Source of the DNA: Nocardioides sp.
Lineage (GTDB): Bacteria; Actinomycetota; Actinomycetes; Propionibacteriales; Nocardioidaceae
NCBI GenBank assembly: GCA_030698375.1
Contig: JAUYLL010000040.1
Span: forward strand, 1 to 40,548
Direction of reading: 5' to 3'
DNA length: 40,548 nt
The notes under the pieces: model-generated
Told to the model about the DNA's origin: nothing
Database searches by the model: none
The model's input: only the letters and a program-made list of their open reading frames with translations
Shown here: positions 1-12,623 of the stretch, one piece after another
Layout: the number at the start of each line of letters is the position of its first letter
How positions within the stretch are numbered: position 1 is the stretch's first letter
Position numbers and translations under genes: made by a program

Positions 1-2631
<2,631 letters not shown>

Positions 2632-2737
2632 GAGCGTGGACTCCTGGGGCGCTTCGGGGACCGAGATCGGGAGGGTCCTGCCTCTTGGGGCCGGACCGCG
2701 TCCGCCATGCTACCCACGCGGGGTCACCCGGGCGGGG

Positions 2738-3379
2738 TCAGGACGTAAGCCTGGCCCGCACGTGCGGCGAGACCGGCAGCGCCGATCCGGGCGGGAACCG
2801 GTGGTGTTCCTCCTCGGCGAGGGACAGCCCGGCCGCGGTGAGGGCGCCGAGCGGGTCCCGCGCGGTGTGGCAGCCCCCGAACAGCCGGGGCCAGAACCAG
2901 CGGTCGACCCGCTCCTGGACCGCGCGCAGCCGGGTGCCCGGCGCCGCGGCGACGTGCTCGAGGACCCGCACCTCCCCGCCGGGCCGCAGGACCCGGGCCA
3001 CCTCCCGGGCGGCCTGGTCCGGGTCGGGGACCGAGCAGAGCACCAGGCACAGGACCACGGCGTCCGCCTCACCGTCGGTCAGCGGAAGCGCGTCCGCGAC
3101 TGCGTCGACGACGGTGACGGGCACCGGCGCCGAGCGGGCTGCCTCGAGGGCGCGGGCCCGCAGGGACGCCTCCGGCTCCACCGCCACCACCCGCGTCACG
3201 CTCGACGGGTAGTGCCGGAGGTTGGCCCCGTCGCCGGCGCCCACCTCGAGGACCGTCCCGGAGAGTCCCGACAGCAGGGCGGCGCGGTGCTCCGCGAGGC
3301 CACGCCCCTCGGCCACTCGGGCGATCGCGCGGTAAACCCGCGCGAAGACGGGGTGATGGACGGGCCTGTCGTCGGTCAT
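2738..3379 (-). CDS. Class I SAM-dependent methyltransferase, METTL7/UbiE-like
   Basis: A 213-residue soluble protein with a class I methyltransferase fold. SAM-binding motif I is VLEVGAGDGANLRHY. An acidic loop (VVAVEPEASLRARA) follows, then motif II/III with VVLCLVLCSVPDPDQAAREV and VLRPGGEVRVLEHV. The C-terminal part (RAVQERVDRWFWPRLFGGCHTARD) resembles small methyltransferases of the METTL7/phospholipid methyltransferase type, and the substrate cannot be read from the sequence. Its ATG overlaps the stop of the glycosylase gene by four bases (ATGA), so the two are translationally coupled. That pairing may reflect co-expression only, and no repair role is shown for the methyltransferase. 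Confidence 0.85.
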   Translation of the reverse strand: MTDDRPVHHPVFARVYRAIARVAEGRGLAEHRAALLSGLSGTVLEVGAGDGANLRHYPSSVTRVVAVEPEASLRARALEAARSAPVPVTVVDAVADALPLTDGEADAVVLCLVLCSVPDPDQAAREVARVLRPGGEVRVLEHVAAAPGTRLRAVQERVDRWFWPRLFGGCHTARDPLGALTAAGLSLAEEEHHRFPPGSALPVSPHVRARLTS

Positions 3380-4569
3380 CTGCCTACCTCCTGGGCGAGT
3401 GCGGGGGCCAAGTCCCCGCAGGGTTCCACGACCACGGCCTCCAGGCCCAGCCACCCGGCCAGCCGGACCAGCTCCTCGGCGAGCGCAGCGGCCGTGTGGT
3501 CGGGCGCGGAGGTCTCGGCGTACGCCCCGCGGACCAGGAGCGTGCCGGCGGCGCGGTCGGCCTTGAGGTCGACCCTCGCCGCGAGCTGCTCGTCGAGGAG
3601 GAACGGGAGCACGTAGTAGCCGTGCCGACGGCGGGCCTCCGGCACGTAGATCTCGATCCGGTAGTGGAAGTCCCAGAGCCGCTCGGTGCGCTCCCGCTCC
3701 CAGATCAGGGGGTCGAACGGGCTCAGCAGCGTCCGCGCGGAGACCCGGCGCGGACGGGCGGCATCCCTGTGGAGGTACGCCGGCACCTCCCACCCCTCGA
3801 CCCGGGCAGGGAGCAGCTCGCCGGCCTCGACGAGGTCGCGCACCGCCGGCCGGACCTCGCTCACCCGCATGCGGTAGTAGTCGGCCAGGCACCGCACCGT
3901 GGCCACGCCGTGGCTGCTGGCCGCCCGGCGCACCAGCTCGCGGTGCGTCTCCGCAGCGGAGGGGACCGGCGCCTCGAGCACCCCCGGCGGGAGCACGCGC
4001 TCGGGCAGGTCGTAGCGCCGCTCGAAGGCGTCGTTGCGTCCCGCCACGGTGAGGTCCCCGACCGCGAAGAGGTACTCGAGCGCGTGCTTGGTGTCGCTCC
4101 AGTTCCAGCCCCAGTGCTCCCGGGTGCGCGGGAGGCCGGCCTCGAGGTCGCGCGCGGTGGACGGGCCGCGGTCGCGCACCTGGGCGAGCACCGACGCGAC
4201 CAGGACCGGCTCCTCCCGCACGATCGCCCGCCCAGCCCGACGGTTCGCGTCCTGCCGGAACCGCATGAACGGCCACAGGTCCACCGGCATGAAGGCGGCC
4301 GCGTGGGCCCAGTACTCCACGACCCGGCGGGGGCGCTCCTCGGCGGCACGACGAAGCAGGTCGGGGTCGAAGGGACCCATGCGCGAGTACGGCGGCACGA
4401 GGTGTGCGCGCTGCAGGACGTTGACCGAGTCGATCTGGAGCACCCCCGTCCGCCGCAACGTGCGGTCGAGGGTCCGCAGCGTCGGCGTCGCGTGGGGGCG
4501 GTCGGCGAAGCCCTGCGCGGCCAGCGTGACCCGGCGCGCCTGGGCACGGGACAGGGCGACGACCTCCAC
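3376..4569 (-). CDS. YcaQ/AlkX-family winged-helix DNA glycosylase
   Basis: A 397-residue protein of the HTH_42 (former DUF1006) family. Members remove bulky alkylated bases and unhook interstrand crosslinks. In this superfamily the catalytic motif is QxD in the YcaQ-like branch and QxQ in the AlkZ antibiotic-resistance branch. Here it reads Q45-I46-D47 in TGVLQIDSVNVLQRAH, so I place it in the YcaQ-like branch. Further family marks are VEYWAHAAAFMP, WGWNWSDTKHALEYL and LLSPFDPLIWERERTERLWDFHYRIEIY. The GTG start lies 7 bases after a TAGGGT box (4577-4582) that also holds the TAG stop of the upstream response regulator. This suggests a separate leaderless transcript despite the 10-base gap. 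Confidence 0.9.
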   Translation of the reverse strand: MEVVALSRAQARRVTLAAQGFADRPHATPTLRTLDRTLRRTGVLQIDSVNVLQRAHLVPPYSRMGPFDPDLLRRAAEERPRRVVEYWAHAAAFMPVDLWPFMRFRQDANRRAGRAIVREEPVLVASVLAQVRDRGPSTARDLEAGLPRTREHWGWNWSDTKHALEYLFAVGDLTVAGRNDAFERRYDLPERVLPPGVLEAPVPSAAETHRELVRRAASSHGVATVRCLADYYRMRVSEVRPAVRDLVEAGELLPARVEGWEVPAYLHRDAARPRRVSARTLLSPFDPLIWERERTERLWDFHYRIEIYVPEARRRHGYYVLPFLLDEQLAARVDLKADRAAGTLLVRGAYAETSAPDHTAAALAEELVRLAGWLGLEAVVVEPCGDLAPALAQEVGR

Positions 4570-4576
4570 CGGTGCG

Positions 4577-4582
4577 ACCCTA
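4577..4582 (-). promoter_or_regulatory. -10-like box TAGGGT of the glycosylase gene, overlapping upstream stop codon
   Basis: TAGGGT on the minus strand ends 7 bases before the GTG at 4569. Its first three bases are the TAG stop of the upstream response regulator. No Shine-Dalgarno sequence is seen before the GTG. Assignment is by spacing and by similarity to the other start sites in this window. Confidence 0.5.
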
Positions 4583-5317
4583 GGAGATATCGAGCAGCTT
4601 CTCGCGGACCGCGTACATGACCGCCTCCATGCGCGAGTGCAACTGGAGCTTCTCCAAGATGTTGCGGACGTGGTTCTTCACGGTGTTCTCGCTGATGAAG
4701 AGCTGCTTGGCGACCTCACGGTTGTTCAGGCCCTCGGCGACCTTCCGCAGCACCTCGAGCTCCCGCTCGGTGAGCTTCGGGGTCGGCACCTGGTCGCGGT
4801 CGGCGCGCGACATCTGCTTGAACTCGTCGATGAGCTTGACCGCCATCGACGGGCTGATCAGCGACTGACCGTCCGCGACCACGCGGACCGCCTGCGCCAC
4901 CTCGTCGATCGAGGAGTCCTTGAGCAGGTAGCCGGAGGCTCCGCTCTTCACCGCGTCGTAGAGGTCAGCCTCCTCGTCGCTCATGGTGAGCATGATGATC
5001 TTGGCCGACGGTGCGGCCTCCTTGATCGACAGGCAGGCCTCGATGCCCGAGCGCTTGGGCATCCGGACGTCCAGCAGCACCACGTCGGGGACCGCCGTCG
5101 CCGCCAGCTCCGTGGCCGCGATGCCGTCGCCGGCCTCGCCGACCACCTCGATGTCGTCCTCGGCCGCCAGCAGCATCGTGAGACCGCGCCGGAACAGCTC
5201 TTGGTCGTCGACGACGACGACGCGCACTGGTTCGCCGCCAGGACGGCTTCCGTTGGAGGGTGGCACCACGGGGGAATCATGGCACGGCAAGGGGCCGTGC
5301 AACGCCAGTTCCGTCAC
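4580..5317 (-). CDS. NarL/FixJ-type response regulator with LuxR HTH
   Basis: A 245-residue two-domain regulator. The receiver domain (about residues 31-150) has the acidic pair in VVVVDDQELF, phospho-acceptor D83 in LLDVRMPK and the conserved Lys in GYLLKDSS. The C-terminal LuxR helix-turn-helix reads LTERELEVLRKVAEGLNNREVAKQLFISENTVKNHVRNILEKL. Close relatives sit between hpf and secA in Streptomyces as orphan regulators, and no histidine kinase lies beside it here either. The GTG at 5317 gives a 30-residue leader before the domain, a length that the Streptomyces proteins also have. A GGAGG lies rather far (13 bases) upstream. The in-frame GTG just before VRVVVVDD is an alternative. The family is certain and the target genes are unknown. 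Confidence 0.92.
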   Translation of the reverse strand: MTELALHGPLPCHDSPVVPPSNGSRPGGEPVRVVVVDDQELFRRGLTMLLAAEDDIEVVGEAGDGIAATELAATAVPDVVLLDVRMPKRSGIEACLSIKEAAPSAKIIMLTMSDEEADLYDAVKSGASGYLLKDSSIDEVAQAVRVVADGQSLISPSMAVKLIDEFKQMSRADRDQVPTPKLTERELEVLRKVAEGLNNREVAKQLFISENTVKNHVRNILEKLQLHSRMEAVMYAVREKLLDIS

Positions 5318-5369
5318 ACGGCCCCCGTAGCCTCCTGCCCCACCGACGGATGCCGGCGGGACGTCGCTC

Positions 5370-5999
5370 TCAGCCGAGCTTGAGCGAGATCACGCCGTAG
5401 TCGTAGCCGCGGCGCCGGTAAACCACCGACGGCTTCTCGGAATCCTTGTCGACGAAGAGGAAGAAGTCGTGCCCCACGAGCTCCATCTCGTAGAGGGCCT
5501 GGTCGAGCGTCATCGGCTCGGCGGTGTGGCTCTTCTCCCGCACGACCAACGGGCCGTCCCCCATCACGGTGATCGGCCCCACCTGGCGCTCGGTCTCGGT
5601 CTCCTCCGACCTCGTCTCCTCCACGAGGCTCCCCGTCCCGGGCGGCACCGTGCCGGCCAGTGCCTTCCCGACGGAGGTCGGGGTGTGCCGACCCCGGTGC
5701 ACCCGCCGACGGTCCGCCGCCCGCCGCATCTGCGTGGCCATCTTGTCCACGGCGAGGTCGAGGGCGGCCATCTTGTCCTCGGCCGCGGCCTCGGCCCGGA
5801 CGACCGGGCCCTTGCTGAAGGCTGTGAGCTCCACGCGCACCGCCCGGTCGTGCTGGCGGGGGTTCCGCTCCACATCGACCTCGACCGCGACGCGGATGAT
5901 CCGATGATCGTGCTTCTCGAGCCGGGCGAGCTTCTCCTCGACGTGACCGCGGAAGCGGTCGGTCACCTCGCAATGACGGGCGTTGACCACGACGTCCAC
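5370..5999 (-). CDS. hpf: Ribosome hibernation promoting factor, long form
   Basis: A 209-residue long HPF. It binds the 30S subunit and dimerises ribosomes into inactive 100S particles in stationary phase or stress. The N-terminal S30AE domain (about 1-100) begins VDVVVNARHCEVTDRF. The C-terminal dimerisation domain (about 150-209) contains MTLDQALYEMELVGHDFFLF and ends VVYRRRGYDYGVISLKLG. A basic, low-complexity linker rich in Arg, Thr and Glu joins them. The GTG start is well supported: a perfect AGGAGG lies 5 bases upstream. The frame stays open about 80 codons further upstream, but that stretch looks non-coding. Position between comF and the response regulator is the usual actinobacterial order. 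Confidence 0.95.
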   Translation of the reverse strand: MDVVVNARHCEVTDRFRGHVEEKLARLEKHDHRIIRVAVEVDVERNPRQHDRAVRVELTAFSKGPVVRAEAAAEDKMAALDLAVDKMATQMRRAADRRRVHRGRHTPTSVGKALAGTVPPGTGSLVEETRSEETETERQVGPITVMGDGPLVVREKSHTAEPMTLDQALYEMELVGHDFFLFVDKDSEKPSVVYRRRGYDYGVISLKLG

Positions 6000-6117
6000 G
6001 TAGACCTCCTGTTGTCGGTTACCTCGTGGGACCGTCCCGACCGGACGCCCCGCCGACGCGGAGGCAGAGCGCCCCCGGCGAGCGGATCGGACCCGGAAGG
6101 AACTCCATGCACAGACG

Positions 6118-6867
6118 CTAGTCGGCCGATCGGGGAAGCGGTAGCCCTGCGGGGCGTGATCCCACCCTCCGTCGGACCGTCGCCGCCACCGTGGCCGCAC
6201 CCGCGACCGGCACCCCACTGCGCTCGAGGGCTCGCTGTGCCTCACGCAGGGTGGAGCCGGTCGTCACCACGTCGTCGCACAGCACGACCCGCACCGGTCC
6301 GAGGCGCGTGAGCCGGTCTCGTGGCCGGGGCCGCACCCACATCCGACCCCGCAGGTTGGCCGCCCGCTCGGTGCTCGTCAGACCCCCCTGGTCACGGGTC
6401 CCCCGGCGCACCGCTAGCAGGGGCAGCACGACGACCGTGCCACCACCCCGGCGCAGCTCCCGCGCCCCTGCCCTGGTCATCCGGGTGGTCGCGTCGACCC
6501 CACGGGCCCGGACCGTGGCGCGCTGCGAGGGCACCGGGACCAGGACCACGACGGTGGCACCGGGTACGGCACCGGGGCCCGCCCCCTGCGCGAGCAGCGT
6601 GCGGACCGCCACTGCCAGCAGTACGCCGAGGGCCCGGCCCGCCGCGAGCTGACCCCGCTCCTTGTGGCCCAGGACCAGGGCGCGGAGCATGCCGTCGTAC
6701 ACCCCCGCGGCGAAGGTCGGGACGAGACCGGCCGGGCACGGCGACGGGCGGGCTGCTCGTCCTGCGCGTGGCAGGGCCGCTGCACAGCGTCGGCAGACCA
6801 AGCGTCCCGGAGCGCCGCACCCCGCGCAGGACGAGCCGAGGACCAGGTCCGACCAGGCATCACGCAC
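6118..6867 (-). CDS. ComF-family phosphoribosyltransferase-like protein
   Basis: A 249-residue ComF relative. An N-terminal zinc ribbon is formed by C14, C17, C25 and C28 (CAGC and CRRC). A type I phosphoribosyltransferase domain follows, with the PRPP-binding loop VVLCDDVVTTGSTL near residues 195-208. In naturally transformable bacteria ComF helps bring in single-stranded DNA. In actinobacteria the role is unproven. The GTG at 6867 is chosen because GAGG lies 8 bases before it and it sits just ahead of the zinc ribbon. An upstream in-frame start at 6984 would overlap lpqB by 50 bases. The gene follows lpqB in the direction of transcription, as in mycobacteria (Rv3242c). Confidence 0.87.
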   Translation of the reverse strand: MRDAWSDLVLGSSCAGCGAPGRLVCRRCAAALPRAGRAARPSPCPAGLVPTFAAGVYDGMLRALVLGHKERGQLAAGRALGVLLAVAVRTLLAQGAGPGAVPGATVVVLVPVPSQRATVRARGVDATTRMTRAGARELRRGGGTVVVLPLLAVRRGTRDQGGLTSTERAANLRGRMWVRPRPRDRLTRLGPVRVVLCDDVVTTGSTLREAQRALERSGVPVAGAATVAATVRRRVGSRPAGLPLPRSAD

Positions 6868-6934
6868 GGCACCAGCCTCGCGACCCGACGGTGCGGCCGC
6901 CACGGGCACCGCCCCGGGCTGTGGACGACCCGAC

Positions 6935-8734
6935 TCACCCGACGTAGGTCGGGAGCAGCAGGCCCTCGGTCGTCTCCGCGACACCCCACCGCCCCGTCGT
7001 CGAGAGCTGGTAGAGCCGGCCGTCGGCGGTGTCGACCAGCAGTGGGAGACCCGATGCCGGGGAGGTCACCAGCCCACGGGTCTCGCTGCGGAAGGTCCGC
7101 GGGACGAAGGACTCCTCCCCCACCCCGGAGGAGCCGTCGATCGGTCCGACGTGCACCTGCGAGACCCCGACCGTCGGTGCCGTAAGGACGGCGAGGGTCG
7201 TCGGGCTGGTCCACCCGAGGTCGGTGATGCCCCGCAGCCTCGCCTCGGCCACCGAGTCGAGCGCACGGGCCGGGGTTGCCCGCAGCACCCGTCCTCGGGC
7301 GCCGCGCAGCAGACGGGCGACGACGACCCGGTCCGGGCGGCCCGCGGCGCCGCGGACCGCGGCGGCGAGCCGGGTGCCGTCCCGGGAGACGACGAAGGCC
7401 ACGACGTCCTCACCGGTCACCCCCGGAACCGCGACCGGCGCAGGCTTCTCGGGGCGCCCCACCACCACCGTCGCCGTGCCCCCGGCGCGGTCCACGGTCC
7501 ACCAGGAGCCATGGTGGTCCCAGGCGGGCGCGAGCAGGTCCTCCCCGGACCAGACCGGCGGAGGGAGCGAATCGTCCGTCCCTGGGCGGGCGTCGACCGG
7601 CCCCAGGAGCAGGCTGCCGCCGTCAGCGGTGACCAGGGCGAGCTGTCCCCCGGCCAGCTCGATGCCGAGTGAACGCCATCGGCCGGCGGTGGTGCCGAAG
7701 GGGCCGCTGACCTTCTCCTCGCGCCCGTCGCTCACCTCCACCACGCGACCGTCCCGCACCCCGAAGAGCGACCGCGACGCCCAGACCACGGCAGGGTCCT
7801 GGTCGGCACCGACCGCGACGCTCACATCGCCGGCACCCCCGGGGAAGGTGAGCGGTGTGCCGTCGACCAGCACCTCGACCCGGCGCACCCCGGGCACCTG
7901 CCGCAGGGTCCAGCTCAGCTGGACCGCCATCCGCCGCACCGCGTCGCTCTCCGATCCGTCGGTGCCGGCCTGCGACGACGCCTCCCCGGTGTCGAGGGCC
8001 ACCTCGGCCACCCCGTCGTCGACCGGCACCGACAGGTCGACCGAGGCAGGGGCCGGCAGGAAGGAGCGGAGCGACGACCCGGTGACCGGGTCGGGGCCCT
8101 CCAGGAGCCCTCGCACCAGGCGGGTCGCCATCTGCTCCCCCCGGGGCACGTACACCACTTCCGGGACCAGGAGTTGGCCCGAAGCGTCGAAGAAGTAGAG
8201 CGCCGCCCGGTCGAATCGTCCGCGGAAGTAGGAGTCGGGCACCACCAGCGCGTTCGGCGGGTCGGCGATCCGCCACTCCCCCTCCACCTGCCGCACGCGC
8301 AGCCGCAGCATCTCGGTGTCCCCGGGAGAACCTCCCAGCCAGGCGCCCCGGTCGTCGAGCCGACGTACGCCGCGGAGCTCGACCTCGACGTCCTCCTCGC
8401 GGGTGAGCACCGACATCGAGGTGTAGACCAGCGTGCCGCTGTCGGGGTTCCAACCCCGGGCCGCCTCGGGGGTGAGGTACTGACGGGCCACGGCCGTCGT
8501 GAGCGGGTTGGCCTCCATCGCCCGGACGAAGCCCACCGCCACCTGCCCGGGTGTCGACCCCGCCACCGGCGAGGGCGGGGCGAAGTACGGCGCGTCGCCG
8601 ACCTGCTCCTCGACCACGCTCTCACCGGTGCGCACGGGCCCCGACTCGGGAAGGGAGACGCACGCCGTGAGCAGCGCCAGCACGAGCGCGGCGCCGAGCG
8701 CCCCGGCACCCCGGCGGACCCGACGGCCGCTCAC
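6935..8734 (-). CDS. lpqB: Lipoprotein LpqB, partner of the MtrAB system
   Basis: A 599-residue secreted lipoprotein. The signal peptide ends in the lipobox LLTAC, with lipidated C25. A GerMN-type domain follows in the middle (about 200-310), then a beta-propeller-like C-terminal half. In mycobacteria and Streptomyces LpqB contacts the extracytoplasmic sensor domain of MtrB and modulates signalling to MtrA. The GTG start overlaps the mtrB stop in GTGA, so translation is coupled to the kinase gene. The order mtrA-mtrB-lpqB is one of the most conserved actinobacterial operons. Confidence 0.95.
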   Translation of the reverse strand: MSGRRVRRGAGALGAALVLALLTACVSLPESGPVRTGESVVEEQVGDAPYFAPPSPVAGSTPGQVAVGFVRAMEANPLTTAVARQYLTPEAARGWNPDSGTLVYTSMSVLTREEDVEVELRGVRRLDDRGAWLGGSPGDTEMLRLRVRQVEGEWRIADPPNALVVPDSYFRGRFDRAALYFFDASGQLLVPEVVYVPRGEQMATRLVRGLLEGPDPVTGSSLRSFLPAPASVDLSVPVDDGVAEVALDTGEASSQAGTDGSESDAVRRMAVQLSWTLRQVPGVRRVEVLVDGTPLTFPGGAGDVSVAVGADQDPAVVWASRSLFGVRDGRVVEVSDGREEKVSGPFGTTAGRWRSLGIELAGGQLALVTADGGSLLLGPVDARPGTDDSLPPPVWSGEDLLAPAWDHHGSWWTVDRAGGTATVVVGRPEKPAPVAVPGVTGEDVVAFVVSRDGTRLAAAVRGAAGRPDRVVVARLLRGARGRVLRATPARALDSVAEARLRGITDLGWTSPTTLAVLTAPTVGVSQVHVGPIDGSSGVGEESFVPRTFRSETRGLVTSPASGLPLLVDTADGRLYQLSTTGRWGVAETTEGLLLPTYVG

Positions 8735-10353
8735 GACGACGCTCCCGAGAGACGGCTGCGCCGTGAGGCGTCGGGCGGGATCAACGGGATCGGGCTGCGC
8801 ATCAGCGGCTCACCGGCACGGCGCGGCAGGGTGAGGCGGAACTGGGCGCCACCTCCGGGCTCGCCCCACGCCTGCAGCCACCCACCGTGCAGCCGTGCGT
8901 CCTCCAGGGCGATCGCCAGGCCCAAGCCCGTGCCGCCTGAGCTCCTGGCCCGGGCGGGGTCGGCGCGCCAGAAACGGTTGAACACCATCGAGGCCTCGCC
9001 ACGGGCCAGCCCGACGCCGTGGTCACGGACCGCCAGCGCCACCGTGCCCTCGTCGGTCGCCAGCTGGACCGCCACCTCGCGGCCCTCGGCATGGTCGATG
9101 GCGTTGAGCACCAGGTTGCGCACGATCCGCTCGACGCGGCGCGCGTCGACCTCCGCGATGCAGGGGCCTGCCGAGCGCACCACCACCCGCACGCCGCGGG
9201 CCTGCGCGACCGCCCGGGCCGTCTCGACCACCCGGTGTGCGAGGTCGACCAGGTTGACGTCCTCGAGCTCGAGCAGTGCCGCACCCGCGTCGAACCGGCT
9301 GATCTCCAGCAGGTCGGCCAGCAGCACCTCGAAACGGTCCAGCTCGGTCTGCAGAAGCTCTGCCGACCGCCGGGTGACGGGGTCGAAGTCGTCGCGCGCC
9401 TCGTGGAGGACGTCGCCCGCCATCCGCACCGTGGTCAGCGGGGTCCGCAGCTCGTGGGACACGTCGGAGACGAACCGCCGCTGGACCCGGGAGAGCTCCT
9501 CGAGCTGCTGGATCTGCTGCTGAAGGCTCGAGGCCATCTGGTTGAACGAGGTCGCCAGGCGGGCCAGGTCGTCCTCGCCGCTCACGTGCATCCGCTCCTG
9601 GAGCCGTCCAGCGGCGAGCCGCTCGGCCACCCGGCGGGCGATGCGCACAGGGGTGACGACCTGGCGGGTGACCAGCCAGGTGACCGCCCCGACCATCAGC
9701 AGGAGGAGCAGTCCGCCGGTGAGCAGCGCTCGCTGGACGAGCGAGAGCGTGTCGGCCTCCTCGACCATCGGGAACAGGTAGTAGACGGCGTAGGTGCTGC
9801 CGTCCGCGGGGAGCACCAGGCTCGAGCCGGAGACCACCCCTGGCACCGAGGCCCGGCCGGTCTCGGGCAGGTAGCCGATCCGGGCGAAGGTCCACGCCGA
9901 CGCGGCATCACCCTCGACCTCGGCCCGCAGGCGGTCCGGGATGCTGGTGACGTCGAGACCCGGGCTCGACCGGGTCCCCGCCGCAGCCGGCGAGCCCGGC
10001 GGTGCGGACCCGGCCACCGGGCCGACCAGGGCCACCTGGAAGCCCCGCGCGTCGCCACGGAGCACCAGGTTCTCGGCGAGCTGGGCCAGCTGGGTGCTGG
10101 AGTCGAGGTCGGCGCCGGTCGCGGCACCGAGACGCAACAACGCCGAGGCGGTCTCGTTGCGCGCCTCGGCCTGGGAGGCTGCCACCCGGTCGTCGACCAG
10201 CCCGTCGGCGACCTGGTGCAGCAACAGCCAGCCGACCACCCCCACGACAGCCGCCGAGAGGACCAGGGTGCTGACGACCACCCGCACCTGAATGGAGCGG
10301 CGCCAGAAGGTGAGGGCACGGCGCAGCGGCCGCACCGACCGGGTGGTCCTCAT
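8731..10353 (-). CDS. mtrB: Sensor histidine kinase MtrB
   Basis: A 540-residue membrane sensor kinase. TM1 is at about residues 23-46, an extracytoplasmic domain spans about 47-205, and TM2 is at about 207-228. HAMP follows at about 229-283. HisKA carries the phospho-accepting H300 in VSDVSHELRTPL. The catalytic domain has the N box NLVLNAIDHAEG and glycine boxes DHGVGL and GGTGLGLAIA. MtrB controls MtrA, which governs cell division, peptidoglycan remodelling and osmotic responses. The ATG lies 25 bases after mtrA. The extracytoplasmic domain is the expected contact site for LpqB. Confidence 0.96.
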   Translation of the reverse strand: MRTTRSVRPLRRALTFWRRSIQVRVVVSTLVLSAAVVGVVGWLLLHQVADGLVDDRVAASQAEARNETASALLRLGAATGADLDSSTQLAQLAENLVLRGDARGFQVALVGPVAGSAPPGSPAAAGTRSSPGLDVTSIPDRLRAEVEGDAASAWTFARIGYLPETGRASVPGVVSGSSLVLPADGSTYAVYYLFPMVEEADTLSLVQRALLTGGLLLLLMVGAVTWLVTRQVVTPVRIARRVAERLAAGRLQERMHVSGEDDLARLATSFNQMASSLQQQIQQLEELSRVQRRFVSDVSHELRTPLTTVRMAGDVLHEARDDFDPVTRRSAELLQTELDRFEVLLADLLEISRFDAGAALLELEDVNLVDLAHRVVETARAVAQARGVRVVVRSAGPCIAEVDARRVERIVRNLVLNAIDHAEGREVAVQLATDEGTVALAVRDHGVGLARGEASMVFNRFWRADPARARSSGGTGLGLAIALEDARLHGGWLQAWGEPGGGAQFRLTLPRRAGEPLMRSPIPLIPPDASRRSRLSGASS

Positions 10354-10378
10354 GCGGCCCTCCCCTCGAGTGCTCGGA

Positions 10379-11077
10379 TCAGGCGACGCCGGCCTTGTAG
10401 CCGACCCCGCGGACGGTGACCACGATCTCAGGGTTCTCCGGGTCGTGCTCCACCTTCGAGCGCAGCCGCTGCACGTGCACGTTGACCAGACGGGTGTCTG
10501 CGGCGTGCCGGTAGCCCCAGACCTCCTCGAGCAGCACCTCGCGGGTGAAGACCTGCCACGGCTTGCGCGCCAGGCACAGCAGCAGGTCGAACTCCAGCGG
10601 CGTGAGGGGGATCGGCTCCTCACCACGCGTGACCGCGTGCCCGGCCACGTCGATGGTGAGGTCGACGATCGCGATGACCTCCGGGGTCGGGTCCTCGAAG
10701 CGGCGCACCCGCGCCCGGATCCGGGCGACCAGCTCCTTGGGCTTGAACGGCTTGACGACGTAGTCGTCGGCCCCGGACTCGAGGCCGACGATCACGTCGA
10801 CGGTGTCGCCCTTCGCGGTGAGCATGACGATCGGCACCCCCGACTCGGCACGGATCTCCTTGCAGACGTCGATGCCGTCCTTGCCGGGCAGCATGAGGTC
10901 CAGGAGAACCACGTCGGGCCGGTAGTCGCGCACGTCGGCCAGCGCCCGGTCACCGGTCGAGCAGACGCGGCTGTCGAAGCCCTCCGTGCGGAGCACCAGC
11001 GAGAGCATCTCGGCCAACGAGGCGTCGTCGTCGACGACCAGCACCTTGCCGCGCGGGGCAGGCTCGGGATGGGTCAC
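10379..11077 (-). CDS. mtrA: Response regulator MtrA (OmpR family)
   Basis: A 232-residue OmpR/PhoB-type regulator. The receiver domain spans about 10-122, with the acidic pocket in VLVVDDDAS, phospho-acceptor D60 in VVLLDLMLPGKDG and the conserved Lys in VVKPF. The winged-helix DNA-binding domain follows and ends RLVNVHVQRLRSKVEHDP and VRGVGYKAG. MtrA is an essential master regulator in mycobacteria and a developmental regulator in Streptomyces. It starts at a GTG 27 bases after ahcY. Only a weak GGAACGAG precedes the start, so it may be read from the ahcY transcript. Confidence 0.97.
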   Translation of the reverse strand: MTHPEPAPRGKVLVVDDDASLAEMLSLVLRTEGFDSRVCSTGDRALADVRDYRPDVVLLDLMLPGKDGIDVCKEIRAESGVPIVMLTAKGDTVDVIVGLESGADDYVVKPFKPKELVARIRARVRRFEDPTPEVIAIVDLTIDVAGHAVTRGEEPIPLTPLEFDLLLCLARKPWQVFTREVLLEEVWGYRHAADTRLVNVHVQRLRSKVEHDPENPEIVVTVRGVGYKAGVA

Positions 11078-11104
11078 GTCAGGCTCGTTCCGCGGTCAGG
11101 GACG

Positions 11105-12535
<1,431 letters not shown>

Positions 12536-12617
12536 GAAATTCCTTGAAAAGAAGTGAAGTGCGTCGTCGTCCGCCGCGCTGCTGCGCATCGTCGGGATCT
12601 CCCGCGGACGGAGGTCG

Positions 12618-12623
12618 AGCCTA
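12618..12623 (-). promoter_or_regulatory. -10-like TAGGCT upstream of ahcY
   Basis: TAGGCT on the minus strand includes the TAG stop of the SIS-domain gene and would give ahcY a leader of about 75 bases. No convincing -35 box is seen. This is weak evidence on its own. Confidence 0.35.

Noticed and set aside
6000-6245. N-terminal extension of HPF from an upstream in-frame start
   Set aside because: The stretch is Arg/Ser/Pro-rich without homology, and AGGAGG lies 5 bases before the GTG at 5999 at the conserved N-terminus.
12536-12620. Possible SAH riboswitch upstream of ahcY
   Set aside because: The leader has a CCGACGATGCGCAGCAGCG-like stretch, but the conserved core and paired arms of the SAH riboswitch cannot be aligned convincingly, and the leader is very short.
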